Both the position numbers and the translations under genes were made by a program. A stretch of 64,000 nt of DNA from Labrys okinawensis. Its GTDB lineage: Bacteria; Pseudomonadota; Alphaproteobacteria; Rhizobiales; Labraceae. Within the stretch, counting starts at the first letter, position 1, and every line of letters starts with the position of its first letter. This document shows positions 55,284 to 63,617 of the stretch, in pieces. The stretch lies in assembly GCF_002982075.1 (NCBI RefSeq), contig NZ_PUEJ01000002.1:186001-250000 (forward strand). Direction: 5' to 3'. The notes beneath the pieces were generated by a model. The model was not told the origin of the DNA, did no database searches, and was given only the letters and a program-made list of their open reading frames with translations.

Positions 55284-55316
55284 TTGCGACTCGCGGGACG
55301 AAATAGCTGCGACTCA
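55265..55316. repeat. GCGACTCGAT-family repeat
   Basis: Units AGCGACTCGGCCGGATTA, ATTGCGACTCGCGGGACG and AAATAGCTGCGACTCAAT. Same unit order as at 57591-57650. Overlaps the 3' end of the receiver gene. Confidence 0.75.
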
Positions 55317-55448
55317 ATGGGAGAAGCGATCACACTCACTGCTGTTTGTCGAGGGTCCAGTAGAGCGCCCCGTTCGGCTAGTCCGGGGCGTTTACAGGAA
55401 GGGGGGCGAAATCGTACGCTAGCTGACAATCCGGTGAGCTATCAAAAA

Positions 55449-55880
55449 ATGCGAGGGTTTGTGACCATTGATAAAGGAAGCGCAATCCATCGTCTAAACC
55501 CGCCGGACCTGGGGGCACCATCGGGCTATTCGCAGGTGGTAGATGTCAAGGCGAGCCGATTGATCTTCATAGCGGGTCAGACTGCGCTCGACCGAGACGG
55601 CGTATTGGTTGGCAAAGGCGACTTCATCGCCCAAGCTAATCAGGTTTTTCGCAATTTGAATGCAGCCCTTCAGGCTGTCGGCTGCGACGCAAGCCACCTT
55701 GTAAAAATGACAGTCTTTCTCCGCGACATGGGTAATCTCGGCGCATATCGCGAGAGCCGCAACCGTTTCTTCGCCACGACGACACCTCCGGCAGCGCCTG
55801 CTGTCACTCTGGTTGAGGTGTCAAAGCTCTACGGCGAAGACTTCTTGATCGAGATCGAAGGCATCGCCGTTGTGGTCTGA
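55449..55880 (+). CDS. RidA family protein
   Basis: 143 residues, YjgF/YER057c/UK114 fold: SRLIFIAGQTALDRDG, QANQVFRNLNAALQAVGC, HLVKMTVFLRDM and PAAPAVTLVEVSKLYGEDFLIEIEGIAVV. The Arg that in RidA binds the enamine carboxylate is not in its usual place, as in several paralogues, so deaminase activity is uncertain. Start uncertain: ATG 55449 or GTG 55461; the frame is open further upstream through repeat DNA. Confidence 0.85.
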   Translation: MRGFVTIDKGSAIHRLNPPDLGAPSGYSQVVDVKASRLIFIAGQTALDRDGVLVGKGDFIAQANQVFRNLNAALQAVGCDASHLVKMTVFLRDMGNLGAYRESRNRFFATTTPPAAPAVTLVEVSKLYGEDFLIEIEGIAVVV

Positions 55881-56093
55881 TCTGCGGGCCATTTTCTCCG
55901 TGTCTCCCGTTCAGAGAGGTAGGGGTTTACGTTGAGGGTAATGGTCTGGCGCAATTTGGCTCTGTCAGATGAATTGACTATATTGCACCCAACAGGCCAT
56001 CGGGGATAGGGCGTTCGTCTCCCTGTTAGCGCAGCGCTTTGCGACAATGTCCCGGCCGTCTGATCGGGGGAAGTATCGGCCGGGCCTGAAATG

Positions 56094-56318
56094 CTACCAG
56101 CTGTACCGGCGATATCCACCGTATCCGAGGTAAACTGGCCGCCGGTACGGATAATAGACTGGCGTATTGGGCACGCAGCGCCCCCAGATGTTCGGGCGCC
56201 AGCCTGGGCCGCAGCCTACGGGAGCTCCCACGACCACCGTCCGCGCGACTGGCGGGGCGCAGCTCGTCAGTAAAAGGCCGCCCAGGAAGGCGGCGGATAT
56301 GGCTATCGATCGGATCAA
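56094..56318 (-). CDS. small GCG_CRPN-type lipoprotein, 74 aa
   Basis: TTG 56318 has GGAG seven bases upstream. Lipobox LLLTSC near residue 20, then the Cys/Gly motif GCGPGWRPNIWGRCVPN and a Tyr/Arg-rich tail (YYPYRRPVYLGYGGYRRYSW). The GCG...CxPN block is a recurrent feature of small secreted Rhizobiales proteins of unknown role. Confidence 0.72.
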   Translation of the reverse strand: MIRSIAISAAFLGGLLLTSCAPPVARTVVVGAPVGCGPGWRPNIWGRCVPNTPVYYPYRRPVYLGYGGYRRYSW

Positions 56319-56473
56319 CGCAACACTCCATGATCGTGTACACACGCGAGGGCAGCGGTTCGCTCCCTCAACTACCTTCAACGTGGTGTGCAGTCGAATC
56401 CGTCGCTGTCTCGTGAATTTATGTTCGGCGGTAGCGGTCTCCCCGCCGGCCGGCGGGAGCGTCAGCTATGCGA

Positions 56474-57238
56474 TCAGAACTTGTAGTTGACCCCGAGGCG
56501 CACAATCTGCCCGGTAACATCCTGAGAATACCGCTGAGAAAATGGTGGGTTGGCGGGGGAAGGGAGGGCGATACTCTTCACCTCACCGAGGTCAAAATAG
56601 AGATACTCGGCCTTGACCGTCCAGGCGTCCGTTACCGCATATTCAAGGCCCGCGCCAAGAGTCCAGCCTGCTTTTGTCGTGCTGGCAGAGCCCGCGTAGC
56701 GCGTGCCGAAGAATTGCTCGTCGTGTGCGACGTCGACTTTGCCGTAAGATAGACCGCCGGTGACGTATGGCAGGAAGCGATCGAACGCGTAACCGACACG
56801 TGTGCGGACGGTTCCAAACCACTTGATGGAGGACGACTGACGATAGGTGTAGGCACCGGCACGTCCGTTTGGATTCCGCATCGTGGATTTATCCGTCATG
56901 TCGGAATAGTTGAAGTCTGCTTCGACGCCGACGACAAACTGGCCAATCTGGCGATTGTATCCGGCTTGAGCGCCGCCAACAAAGCCGTCTACTGACAGGT
57001 CTTTCTTGCCGAGCGCATCCAAATAGTAAGGGTCCCACTCGGGACCGCCGAGGCCATCCAGGGTAGCGTCATCGTTATTCCAGCCATACCCGGCATTGGC
57101 GCCCACATAAAAACCCGTCCAACTGAACGGAACTGCTACCGGTGCAAGCGGCTCAACAGCAGCCGGGGCAAGATCGGCGGCCATAGCTGCGCCGGTGAGA
57201 CAAAAAAACGAGGAAGCGGCAATGAGAAACTTACGCAT
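56474..57238 (-). CDS. outer membrane beta-barrel protein (Omp25/Omp31-like)
   Basis: 254 residues. Signal peptide cleaved after AMA (mature ADLAP...), then the family start FSWTGFYVGANAGYGW, repeated GY/GxG strands, YAFDRFLPYVTGGLSYGKV and the C-terminal strand IVRLGVNYKF ending in Phe, as required for barrel assembly. Abundant outer-membrane proteins of this type link to peptidoglycan or adapt the envelope. Long AT-rich leader upstream suggests strong or regulated expression. Confidence 0.93.
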   Translation of the reverse strand: MRKFLIAASSFFCLTGAAMAADLAPAAVEPLAPVAVPFSWTGFYVGANAGYGWNNDDATLDGLGGPEWDPYYLDALGKKDLSVDGFVGGAQAGYNRQIGQFVVGVEADFNYSDMTDKSTMRNPNGRAGAYTYRQSSSIKWFGTVRTRVGYAFDRFLPYVTGGLSYGKVDVAHDEQFFGTRYAGSASTTKAGWTLGAGLEYAVTDAWTVKAEYLYFDLGEVKSIALPSPANPPFSQRYSQDVTGQIVRLGVNYKF

Positions 57239-57863
57239 AGCAAGATTCCAAATATGAACTTTCCTTATCAGTAGCCTCGATTTCATAGGAATCATGTTGC
57301 CAACGCGCAACAGTTCGAAAAAATTCTCTGTAACAAAACTTGAACAGCCGAAGTCCTCAGAGAAAAGCGCCTTCACATAAGAGGATATTCAAAAAAACTT
57401 CAATTAATCTGCAATTGAACAATATAACTTCAGTATGTCGCGCCTCACTCATGAGGAGAGCCCCCGGCCAAGAATGAAGAGCCCGGATAGGGCCTCGTGA
57501 TTTTTTTCCACATCCATTGAGAGGTACGAATGGCGAAAGCCGGGAACCGTCCCGTTGCGGCCAACGACAACAATCCAGATGTCATTTCTCGAAATAGATG
57601 CGACTCGATCGAATAAATTGCGACTCGCCGATCGAAATAGCTGCGACTGAATGTGGAGCAGCGCGGCGGACCGCTCCGAAAGCTACGGCTGCAGAATTGA
57701 CCGCAACAATGCGCCAACAGCACACAGAGCTGCACGATCCCGTTTGTCGTCTTTCGACCCAATGGCGCGTTCGCCATCGTAAAGCGATCGATCCCAGCTC
57801 GAAAAGCGAGTTGTGATAGGCGCGCCGCCTGTTCTATCCTGAGGTGCTGGCAAGGAGAAACAG
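57239..57863. other. 625-base gap: AT-rich leader of the barrel gene and repeat array
   Basis: 57239-57440 is AT-rich relative to the window and probably holds the promoter and leader of the outer-membrane gene. 57591-57650 is a three-unit repeat. A minus-strand frame at 57445-57777 is open but has no coding character. CAAGGAGAA precedes the nucleotidyltransferase start. Confidence 0.5.
57591..57650. repeat. GCGACTCGAT-family repeat, three tandem units
   Basis: Three direct units of 20-23 bases: GAAATAGATGCGACTCGAT, CGAATAAATTGCGACTCG with CCGAT, and CGAAATAGCTGCGACTGAAT. Best-preserved copy in the window. Confidence 0.8.
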
Positions 57864-58712
57864 ATGCCCAGCAATCTTCCTCAAACTCATGCGAACTACC
57901 TCGAACGCGTCCGCAATGCGGTAGCGTCCGACAATCGACTAAGCGCCCTTCTGATAGGAGGATCGTACATTCATGGCGGCCTCGATGAGCATTCCGACCT
58001 GGACTTCGTCATTGTAGTCAACGACGAAAGTTATGCGGACGTCATGGCGACGCGACTGGCCTTCGCCAACGCCCTGCCTGATCTTGTCAACGCCTTCACG
58101 GGCGAGCACGTCGGCGAGCCGCGTCTTCTCATCTGCCTCTATGGCCCCCCGCTTCTGCATGTCGACCTGAAATTTGTTTTGAAATCTGATCTCGATCATC
58201 AGATCGAGAGGCGGGCAATCTTGTTTGCCAGGGAACCGGCGGACATCGAGGCCCGTGTTCAAGCCGGGACGGTAGCATGGCCCAATCATCCCTCGGAGTG
58301 GTTCGAAACGCGGACCTGGATCTGGCTGCACTATGCGGCCACCAAACTTGCTCGCGGCGAACTTTACGAGGCAATTGGTATGCTTGCCTTCTTCCGCGAG
58401 CAGGTTTTAGGGCCGTTATTGTATCGCCGCGCAGGCAAAAACCAGCGGGGTGTGAGACGCCTCGAAGCGCTCGGATTGGACAAACACGGGCGACTTCCTG
58501 CAACCATAGCCGAGAACAACCCCTCGTCCGTTCAGAGGGCCATCGAGGCATCCATCGACATCTATATGGACCTGAGGTCCGATGATCCGCCGTCGCAGCC
58601 AACAAAAGCAATGCCTGAACTTCTTCGCGACTTCATCCGGAACGTAACCTGCCAAACCCGCGTTGAACTGCATGACACGAGACGAGACAATAGCGCCGAC
58701 GTTTGTCCGTAG
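57864..58712 (+). CDS. nucleotidyltransferase domain-containing protein
   Basis: 282 residues. Pol-beta-type nucleotidyltransferase start: GGSYIHGGLDEHSDLDFVIVV with Gly-Ser and Asp45/Asp47 as metal ligands; helical C-terminal half. Similar to aminoglycoside-nucleotidyltransferase-like proteins of unknown substrate. CAAGGAGAA upstream supports ATG 57864. Monocistronic. Confidence 0.83.
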   Translation: MPSNLPQTHANYLERVRNAVASDNRLSALLIGGSYIHGGLDEHSDLDFVIVVNDESYADVMATRLAFANALPDLVNAFTGEHVGEPRLLICLYGPPLLHVDLKFVLKSDLDHQIERRAILFAREPADIEARVQAGTVAWPNHPSEWFETRTWIWLHYAATKLARGELYEAIGMLAFFREQVLGPLLYRRAGKNQRGVRRLEALGLDKHGRLPATIAENNPSSVQRAIEASIDIYMDLRSDDPPSQPTKAMPELLRDFIRNVTCQTRVELHDTRRDNSADVCP

Positions 58713-58727
58713 TTTCGCTGCTGGTGC

Positions 58728-58760
58728 GCGAATTGCGCCTCGCCGATCGCAGCAGCTGTG
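58728..58760. repeat. GCGACTCGAT-family repeat, decayed copy
   Basis: AATTGCGCCTCGCCGATCGC then AGCAGCTGTGCAC; aligns to unit 2-3 of the 57591-57650 array with several changes. Confidence 0.5.
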
Positions 58761-58998
58761 CACGCGATCCGGACCATTCCACCCAGGAGCATTGCCGCAC
58801 GACTGCCGCCCCGTGACGATTGCCCCGGGCGCCTGGTGAGAGCGGTTCCGCAGACAAAAATGGCCGCCCGATTCCCCGCCGGGCGGCTGCCGCGATCGCC
58901 ATGGGGCTACGCGTCCCCAGAATCACGCTTTGTTCTCATTTCCGCTTGGCGATGCCGCGCTTCCTCGCTATCGTCGGGCAGGCTGACGGGGAAACGAG

Positions 58999-60537
58999 AT
59001 GGTATCGCGCGTCGCGACGGTGGCATTCGAGGGCGTGGAAGCGCGCCAGGTCGACGTGCAGGTCCAGATCATGACCGGTTCGGTGGTGTTCACCATCGTC
59101 GGCCTGCCGGACAAGGCGGTGTCGGAGGCGCGCGAAAGGGTGCGCGCCGCCCTGACCGCGGCCGGCCTGGCCCTGCCGGCCAAGCGCATCACCGTCAATC
59201 TCGCCCCGGCCGACCTGCCCAAGGAAGGCTCGCATTTCGACCTGCCCATCGCCCTCGGGGTGATGGCGGCCATCGGCGCCATTCCGCATGATGCGCTGGA
59301 GGGCTATTGCGTGCTGGGCGAGCTCGGCCTCGACGGCACCATCACCAAGGTCGCCGGCGTGCTGCCATCGGCCGTCGCGGCCAACGGCCGCGGGCTCGGC
59401 CTGATCTGCCCGGCCGCCTGCGGGCCGGAAGCGGCCTGGGCGAGCCCCGAGATGGACATTCTCGCGCCGCGCTCGCTGATCCAGCTCGTCAATCATTTCA
59501 AGGGCACGCAATTGCTCTCCCGCCCGCAGCCGCGCATCGCCGCCGCGCCGGCCGCCCTGCCCGACCTCAAGGACATCAAGGGCCAGGAGACCGCCAAGCG
59601 TGCGCTGGAGGTGGCGGCGGCCGGCGCGCATAATCTCCTGATGATCGGTCCGGCCGGCTCCGGCAAATCGATGCTGGCGGCCAGGCTCCCCTCGATCCTG
59701 CCGCCGCTGATGCCCGCCGAGCTCCTGGAGATCTCGATGATCCATTCGGTGGCCGGCCAGCTCGCCGGCGGCGAGCTCACCAGCCGGCGGCCCTTCCGCG
59801 CCCCGCACCATTCGGCCTCGATGGCAGCCTTGATCGGCGGCGGCATCCATGCCCGGCCGGGCGAAGTCTCGCTCTCCCATCACGGCGTGCTCTTCCTGGA
59901 CGAGATGCCGGAATTCGCGCCGCAGACCCTCGATGCCCTGCGCCAGCCGCTGGAATCGGGCGAGGCGGTGATCGCCAGGGCCAATGCCCGCGTCGCCTAT
60001 CCGGCGCGGATCCAGCTCGTGGCGGCAATGAACCCCTGCCGCTGCGGCAAGGCCAACGATCCCGGCTTCGCCTGCCGGCGCGGGCCGGTGGAGCGCTGCG
60101 CCGCCGACTACCAGGCCCGCATCTCCGGCCCGCTGCTCGACCGCATCGACATCGTCGTCGAGGTGCCGGCTGTCTCGGCCGCCGACCTCATCCTGCCGCC
60201 GCCCGCCGAGGGTTCGGCCGAGGTCGCGGCCCGGGTGGCCGAGGCCCGGGACCGCGCCGCCCAGCGTTATCGCGCGCTCGGCCTGCCCGACGGCTCCACC
60301 AATGCCAGCGTGCCGGTCAGTGTGGTCGAGGAGGTCACCCGCCCCGATGCCGCGGCGACCAAACTCTTGCGCGACGCCTCGGAAGCCATGCGCCTGTCGG
60401 CCCGCGGCTTCCACCGCGTGCTCAGGGTCTCGCGTACTTTGGCCGATCTCGACGGCGAGGCCGATGTCGGCCGCATCCACATCGCCGAGGCGCTCAGCTA
60501 CCGGGCGCGGACGGACAGGGCCACGGTGCTGGCATAG
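58999..60537 (+). CDS. comM: YifB/ComM family Mg-chelatase-like AAA ATPase
   Basis: 512 residues: N-terminal ChlI/Lon-like domain (about 1-165, VFTIVGLPDKAVSEARERV), AAA+ core with Walker A GPAGSGKS at about 217-224 and the Walker B-type segment GVLFLDEMPEF, and C-terminal lid with VLRVSRTLADLDG. ComM is a branch-migration helicase that promotes integration of taken-up DNA in naturally transformable bacteria. No competence genes are near. Confidence 0.94.
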   Translation: MVSRVATVAFEGVEARQVDVQVQIMTGSVVFTIVGLPDKAVSEARERVRAALTAAGLALPAKRITVNLAPADLPKEGSHFDLPIALGVMAAIGAIPHDALEGYCVLGELGLDGTITKVAGVLPSAVAANGRGLGLICPAACGPEAAWASPEMDILAPRSLIQLVNHFKGTQLLSRPQPRIAAAPAALPDLKDIKGQETAKRALEVAAAGAHNLLMIGPAGSGKSMLAARLPSILPPLMPAELLEISMIHSVAGQLAGGELTSRRPFRAPHHSASMAALIGGGIHARPGEVSLSHHGVLFLDEMPEFAPQTLDALRQPLESGEAVIARANARVAYPARIQLVAAMNPCRCGKANDPGFACRRGPVERCAADYQARISGPLLDRIDIVVEVPAVSAADLILPPPAEGSAEVAARVAEARDRAAQRYRALGLPDGSTNASVPVSVVEEVTRPDAAATKLLRDASEAMRLSARGFHRVLRVSRTLADLDGEADVGRIHIAEALSYRARTDRATVLA

Positions 60538-60579
60538 GTCCGACCTTCACCACTGCGGCATCGAGGGCAGCGACAGGCT

Positions 60580-60599
60580 GGCTTCGCGGCCGCGAAGCC
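60580..60599. repeat. perfect 20-base palindrome after comM
   Basis: GGCTTCGCGGCCGCGAAGCC, 42 bases after the stop. Very GC-rich stem without T-run; possible terminator or protein site. Confidence 0.5.
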
Positions 60600-60640
60600 G
60601 CTATCTGCAGGTACCCAGCCGAGTTCACCCGAGATATTTC

Positions 60641-60979
60641 ATGCGCCATCCCGTCTTTCTCGCCTGCCTCGCCTTGCTCGCCGGCACCGTTGCCGCCCAG
60701 GCCGCTCCGCGCCCTCGCTGCGCCGATGCCGCCGTGAAGCAGGCCCAGAAGCTGCTCGCCTTCCATTCCGACAATGACGACCGCGCCACGGTCGACCCCG
60801 GCAGCGTCAAGGCGGTCGGCACCGTGGGCGCCCTGGCCGGCAAGGGTCGGTTCGACGTGATCGAGGTCGAGGGCTCGATCTACAAGGGCAATTACCGCAT
60901 GCGCCTGATCTATGCCCAGATCCCCGGCGACTGCGTGCTGATGGGCCAGGAGATCCTCGAGCGCAGCGATCCCTATTGA
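60641..60979 (+). CDS. hypothetical secreted protein, 112 aa
   Basis: Signal peptide cleaved after AQA (mature APRPRCADA). The mature part of about 90 residues has two cysteines (RCADAA and GDCVLMGQEI) that could pair, and a beta-rich pattern (VIEVEGSIYKGNYRMRLIYAQI). Found singly in this region; function unknown. Confidence 0.82.
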   Translation: MRHPVFLACLALLAGTVAAQAAPRPRCADAAVKQAQKLLAFHSDNDDRATVDPGSVKAVGTVGALAGKGRFDVIEVEGSIYKGNYRMRLIYAQIPGDCVLMGQEILERSDPY

Positions 60980-61054
60980 TCGCAGCGGGCTGGCCAGCCT
61001 CGGCCGATGCGGCTTAGACTGAGCTGCCAGCCGCAGCAGCGATCGAGGTGATTC

Positions 61055-61708
61055 ATGACGGGCAGCCAGGCAACCGGACGCCTTTTCGTGGCGCTGATCG
61101 CCATCACCGCCTGGCTCGCCGTGGCCCTGCGCGCCTGGATCGTGGTCGGAGCGGTGATGGCGAGGGGCCGCACGGCGCTGGACGGCCTCGTCACCGTGTT
61201 CAGCTATTTCACGTTGCAGACCAATGTGATCCTGGCCGTGGTCGCCACCGCCTGCGCCCTGCGCGGCGAGGCAGCAGGCTTCCTGACCAAACCGTCGACC
61301 CGGGCGGCGGTCACCGTCTACATCATCATCGTCGGCGTGATCTATGCCGTGCTTCTCGCCGGATTGCGGCAGCTGACGGGCCTTGCCGTCCCCGTCGACA
61401 TCGCTCTGCACCGGGTGGTGCCGGTGCTCTTCACGCTTTATTGGCTTCTCTTCGTGCCGAAGGGTCATCTGGCGTGGCGCGATCCGTTGGCCTGGCTGAT
61501 CTTCCCGGCACTCTACGTCGTCTACTCCCTGGTCTATGGCGCGCTGACGGGCCGCTATCTCTACCCCTTCTCCAACGTGCCGGTGCTCGGCTATCCCCGG
61601 GCCCTCGGCAATGCCGCCCTCATCCTCCTTGCCTTCTATCTCGTCGGATTGGTGCTGGTGGCGATCGATCGCGCCCTGGCGAGGTCTGCCGTCCAGTTGC
61701 GCTCCTGA
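61055..61708 (+). CDS. Pr6Pr family membrane protein, copy 1
   Basis: 217 residues, six predicted helices. Conserved features are FSYFTLQTN, HRVVPVLFTLYWLLFVPKG and YPFSNVPVLGYPRAL. This family (related to FAR-17a/AIG1) may have an intramembrane catalytic Asn/Thr and His pair, here in QTN and the LHRVVP His. GAGGTGATTC upstream. A second copy follows directly. Confidence 0.85.
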   Translation: MTGSQATGRLFVALIAITAWLAVALRAWIVVGAVMARGRTALDGLVTVFSYFTLQTNVILAVVATACALRGEAAGFLTKPSTRAAVTVYIIIVGVIYAVLLAGLRQLTGLAVPVDIALHRVVPVLFTLYWLLFVPKGHLAWRDPLAWLIFPALYVVYSLVYGALTGRYLYPFSNVPVLGYPRALGNAALILLAFYLVGLVLVAIDRALARSAVQLRS

Positions 61709-61842
61709 CCGTCAGAGGTATCATGATGGCACCTCCTTCTGCCGGAGTACCGTCCGAAAAAGGGGCGCCGGTTTTCGGGAAAAACGATGCGGCAACAGGA
61801 ACCGACAGCACCGGCCCGCTTCCGGCTGGAAAGAGGTGCGGC

Positions 61843-62487
61843 GTGACAGGCAATCCAAGGCTCGGCCGTCTCTTCGCCGGGATGATCGCCCTCCTTGCCG
61901 GCGGCGCCGTAGTGCTGCAGGTGCTGCTGGGCGTCGAGAGCGTGCAGGCGCAGGGACGCAGCGCTCTCGACGGCGTCGTCCTCGTCTTCAGCTATTTCAC
62001 CGTCCTCACCAACACGCTGGTGGCGATCGTGGCCGGCGCCAGTGCCCTTCTCGGGGAGCGGAACGGCTTGCTGACCCGGGCGGGGACCCGGGCCGCCGCG
62101 GCCATCTACATCTTCGTGGTCGGCGCGATCTTCGCTGCCCTCCTCACCGGGCTGCGCGAGACTCATGGCCTGGATCGCCTGGCGGACGACACCCTGCATC
62201 GCGTCGTGCCGGTGCTTTTCGTGCTCTATTGGCTCCTCTTCGTGCCGAAGGGGCAATTGCGCTGGCGCGATCCCGTGGCGTGGATGCTCTACCCTCTGCT
62301 TTATGTCGCCTATTCGCTGCTCTACGGCGCGCTGAGCGGCCGCTATCTCTATCCCTTCGGTGACGTTTCGGTTCTCGGCTATGGCCGCGCGCTTGCCAAT
62401 GGAGCGCTCATCCTGGCGGGCTTCCTGGTGCTGGGAATGATCGTGGTGGCGATCGACCGCGCCATGGCGCCGGCAAGGAGCACGTGA
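61843..62487 (+). CDS. Pr6Pr family membrane protein, copy 2
   Basis: 214 residues, paralogue of copy 1 over its whole length (FSYFTVLTN, HRVVPVLFVLYWLLFVPKG, YPFGDVSVLGYGRAL). GTG 61843 is chosen because MTGNPRLGRLF then aligns with MTGSQATGRLF of copy 1 and AGAGG lies upstream; ATG 61723 or 61726 would add a 40-residue tail without counterpart. Tandem duplication. Confidence 0.82.
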   Translation: MTGNPRLGRLFAGMIALLAGGAVVLQVLLGVESVQAQGRSALDGVVLVFSYFTVLTNTLVAIVAGASALLGERNGLLTRAGTRAAAAIYIFVVGAIFAALLTGLRETHGLDRLADDTLHRVVPVLFVLYWLLFVPKGQLRWRDPVAWMLYPLLYVAYSLLYGALSGRYLYPFGDVSVLGYGRALANGALILAGFLVLGMIVVAIDRAMAPARST

Positions 62488-62578
62488 CCGGGTAAGACGA
62501 TACTGCGGCCAGTTGTCACAAATCCGTACGAAAATTGTGATGATGCTTCTTGGATGGGGATTTGGGCAGGGGCGCCAT

Positions 62579-63535
62579 ATGCCGAGCACGACGCCGAAAG
62601 GCTTGTTTGCAATGATCAATCCGCGCGGCTGGGGCAGCAAGCTGCCGGCCGGCATCGTGCCCTTGGCGCCGCGCCGGAGGCTGAAGCCCGCCTTGCGCCA
62701 GCGCCGCATCGAGAATATCGGTTTGCCGATGACTCTCGGACGCATCGGTTCCCTGGAAGTGCGGCTGGCTGAGACCGCAAGGGACGTGAAGAAGGCGCAG
62801 AAGCTGCGCTATCAGGTGTTCTACGAGGAGATGGCGGCCATTCCCGATGCGCTGTCCCTGATCTCCAGGCGTGACCGCGACGACTATGACACGCTGTGCG
62901 ACCACCTGCTGGTCATCGACCATGACGCTCCCACCAAGCTGGGCAAACCGGGCGGCCGCGTCGTCGGCACCTATCGCCTGCTGCGCCAGGACGTGGCCGA
63001 ACGCCATGGCGGCTTCTATTCGGCGGCCGAATACGCCATCGAGCCGCTGATATCGGCCCACCCCGGCCGCCGCTTCCTCGAACTCGGCCGCTCCTGCGTG
63101 CTGCCGGCCTATCGCAACAAGCGCACGGTGGAACTGCTCTGGCACGGCATCTGGACCTATGTGCTGCACCACAAGATCGACGTGATGCTGGGTTGCGCCA
63201 GCCTGGAGGGCACCGACCCGAGCCGCCTTGCCCTGCCGCTGGCCTTCCTGCACCACCATGCTGCCGCTGAGGGCGAATGGCGCGTCAAGGCCGTGCCGGA
63301 GCGCTATGTCTCGATGAACCGCATCGCCAAGGAGGGCATCGACGTCAAGCGGGCCCTGCATGCCTTGCCGCCGCTGATCAAGGGCTATCTGCGCCTGGGC
63401 GCCACCTTCGGCGACGGTGCGGTGGTCGACCACCAGTTCGGCACCACCGATGTGCTGGTGGTCCTGCCGGTCGAGAAGATCAGTGCCCGCTATGTCGATC
63501 ATTTCGGCGCCGGCGCCGAGCGCCACGCAGCGTAG
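62579..63535 (+). CDS. olsB: L-ornithine N(alpha)-acyltransferase (OlsB-like)
   Basis: 318 residues. GNAT-like acyl-ACP acyltransferase fold: LGRIGSLEVRLAETARDVKKAQKLRYQVFYEEM, then the conserved FLELGRSCVLPAYRNKRTVELLW-type core, and LVVLPVEKISARY. OlsB acylates ornithine with 3-hydroxyacyl-ACP in ornithine-lipid synthesis; no olsA is adjacent. Start uncertain among 62540, 62579 and 62612; the first 80 residues are poorly conserved. Confidence 0.88.
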   Translation: MPSTTPKGLFAMINPRGWGSKLPAGIVPLAPRRRLKPALRQRRIENIGLPMTLGRIGSLEVRLAETARDVKKAQKLRYQVFYEEMAAIPDALSLISRRDRDDYDTLCDHLLVIDHDAPTKLGKPGGRVVGTYRLLRQDVAERHGGFYSAAEYAIEPLISAHPGRRFLELGRSCVLPAYRNKRTVELLWHGIWTYVLHHKIDVMLGCASLEGTDPSRLALPLAFLHHHAAAEGEWRVKAVPERYVSMNRIAKEGIDVKRALHALPPLIKGYLRLGATFGDGAVVDHQFGTTDVLVVLPVEKISARYVDHFGAGAERHAA

Positions 63536-63617
63536 TGGTGTGCCGGTCTTCAGGCCGGCATCTCCAAGACGATCGACAAAGAGTTAAAAGCCGGTCTGAA
63601 GACCGGCACACCACTAC
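63532..63617. repeat. stop-to-stop inverted repeat (GCCGGTCTTCAGGCCGGC type)
   Basis: Arms GCGTAGTGGTGTGCCGGTCT (from 63532) and its complement (to 63617) include the TAG stops of both convergent genes. Same nested design as 3442-3516. Likely bidirectional terminator. Confidence 0.85.

Noticed and set aside
57591..57650. Three-unit array considered as a CRISPR
   Set aside because: Units are contiguous, 20-23 bases, without spacers, and no cas genes are present.
57445..57777. 110-codon minus-strand frame upstream of the nucleotidyltransferase
   Set aside because: Part of it translates the three-unit repeat, the rest has mixed codon use and no family; no Shine-Dalgarno seen.
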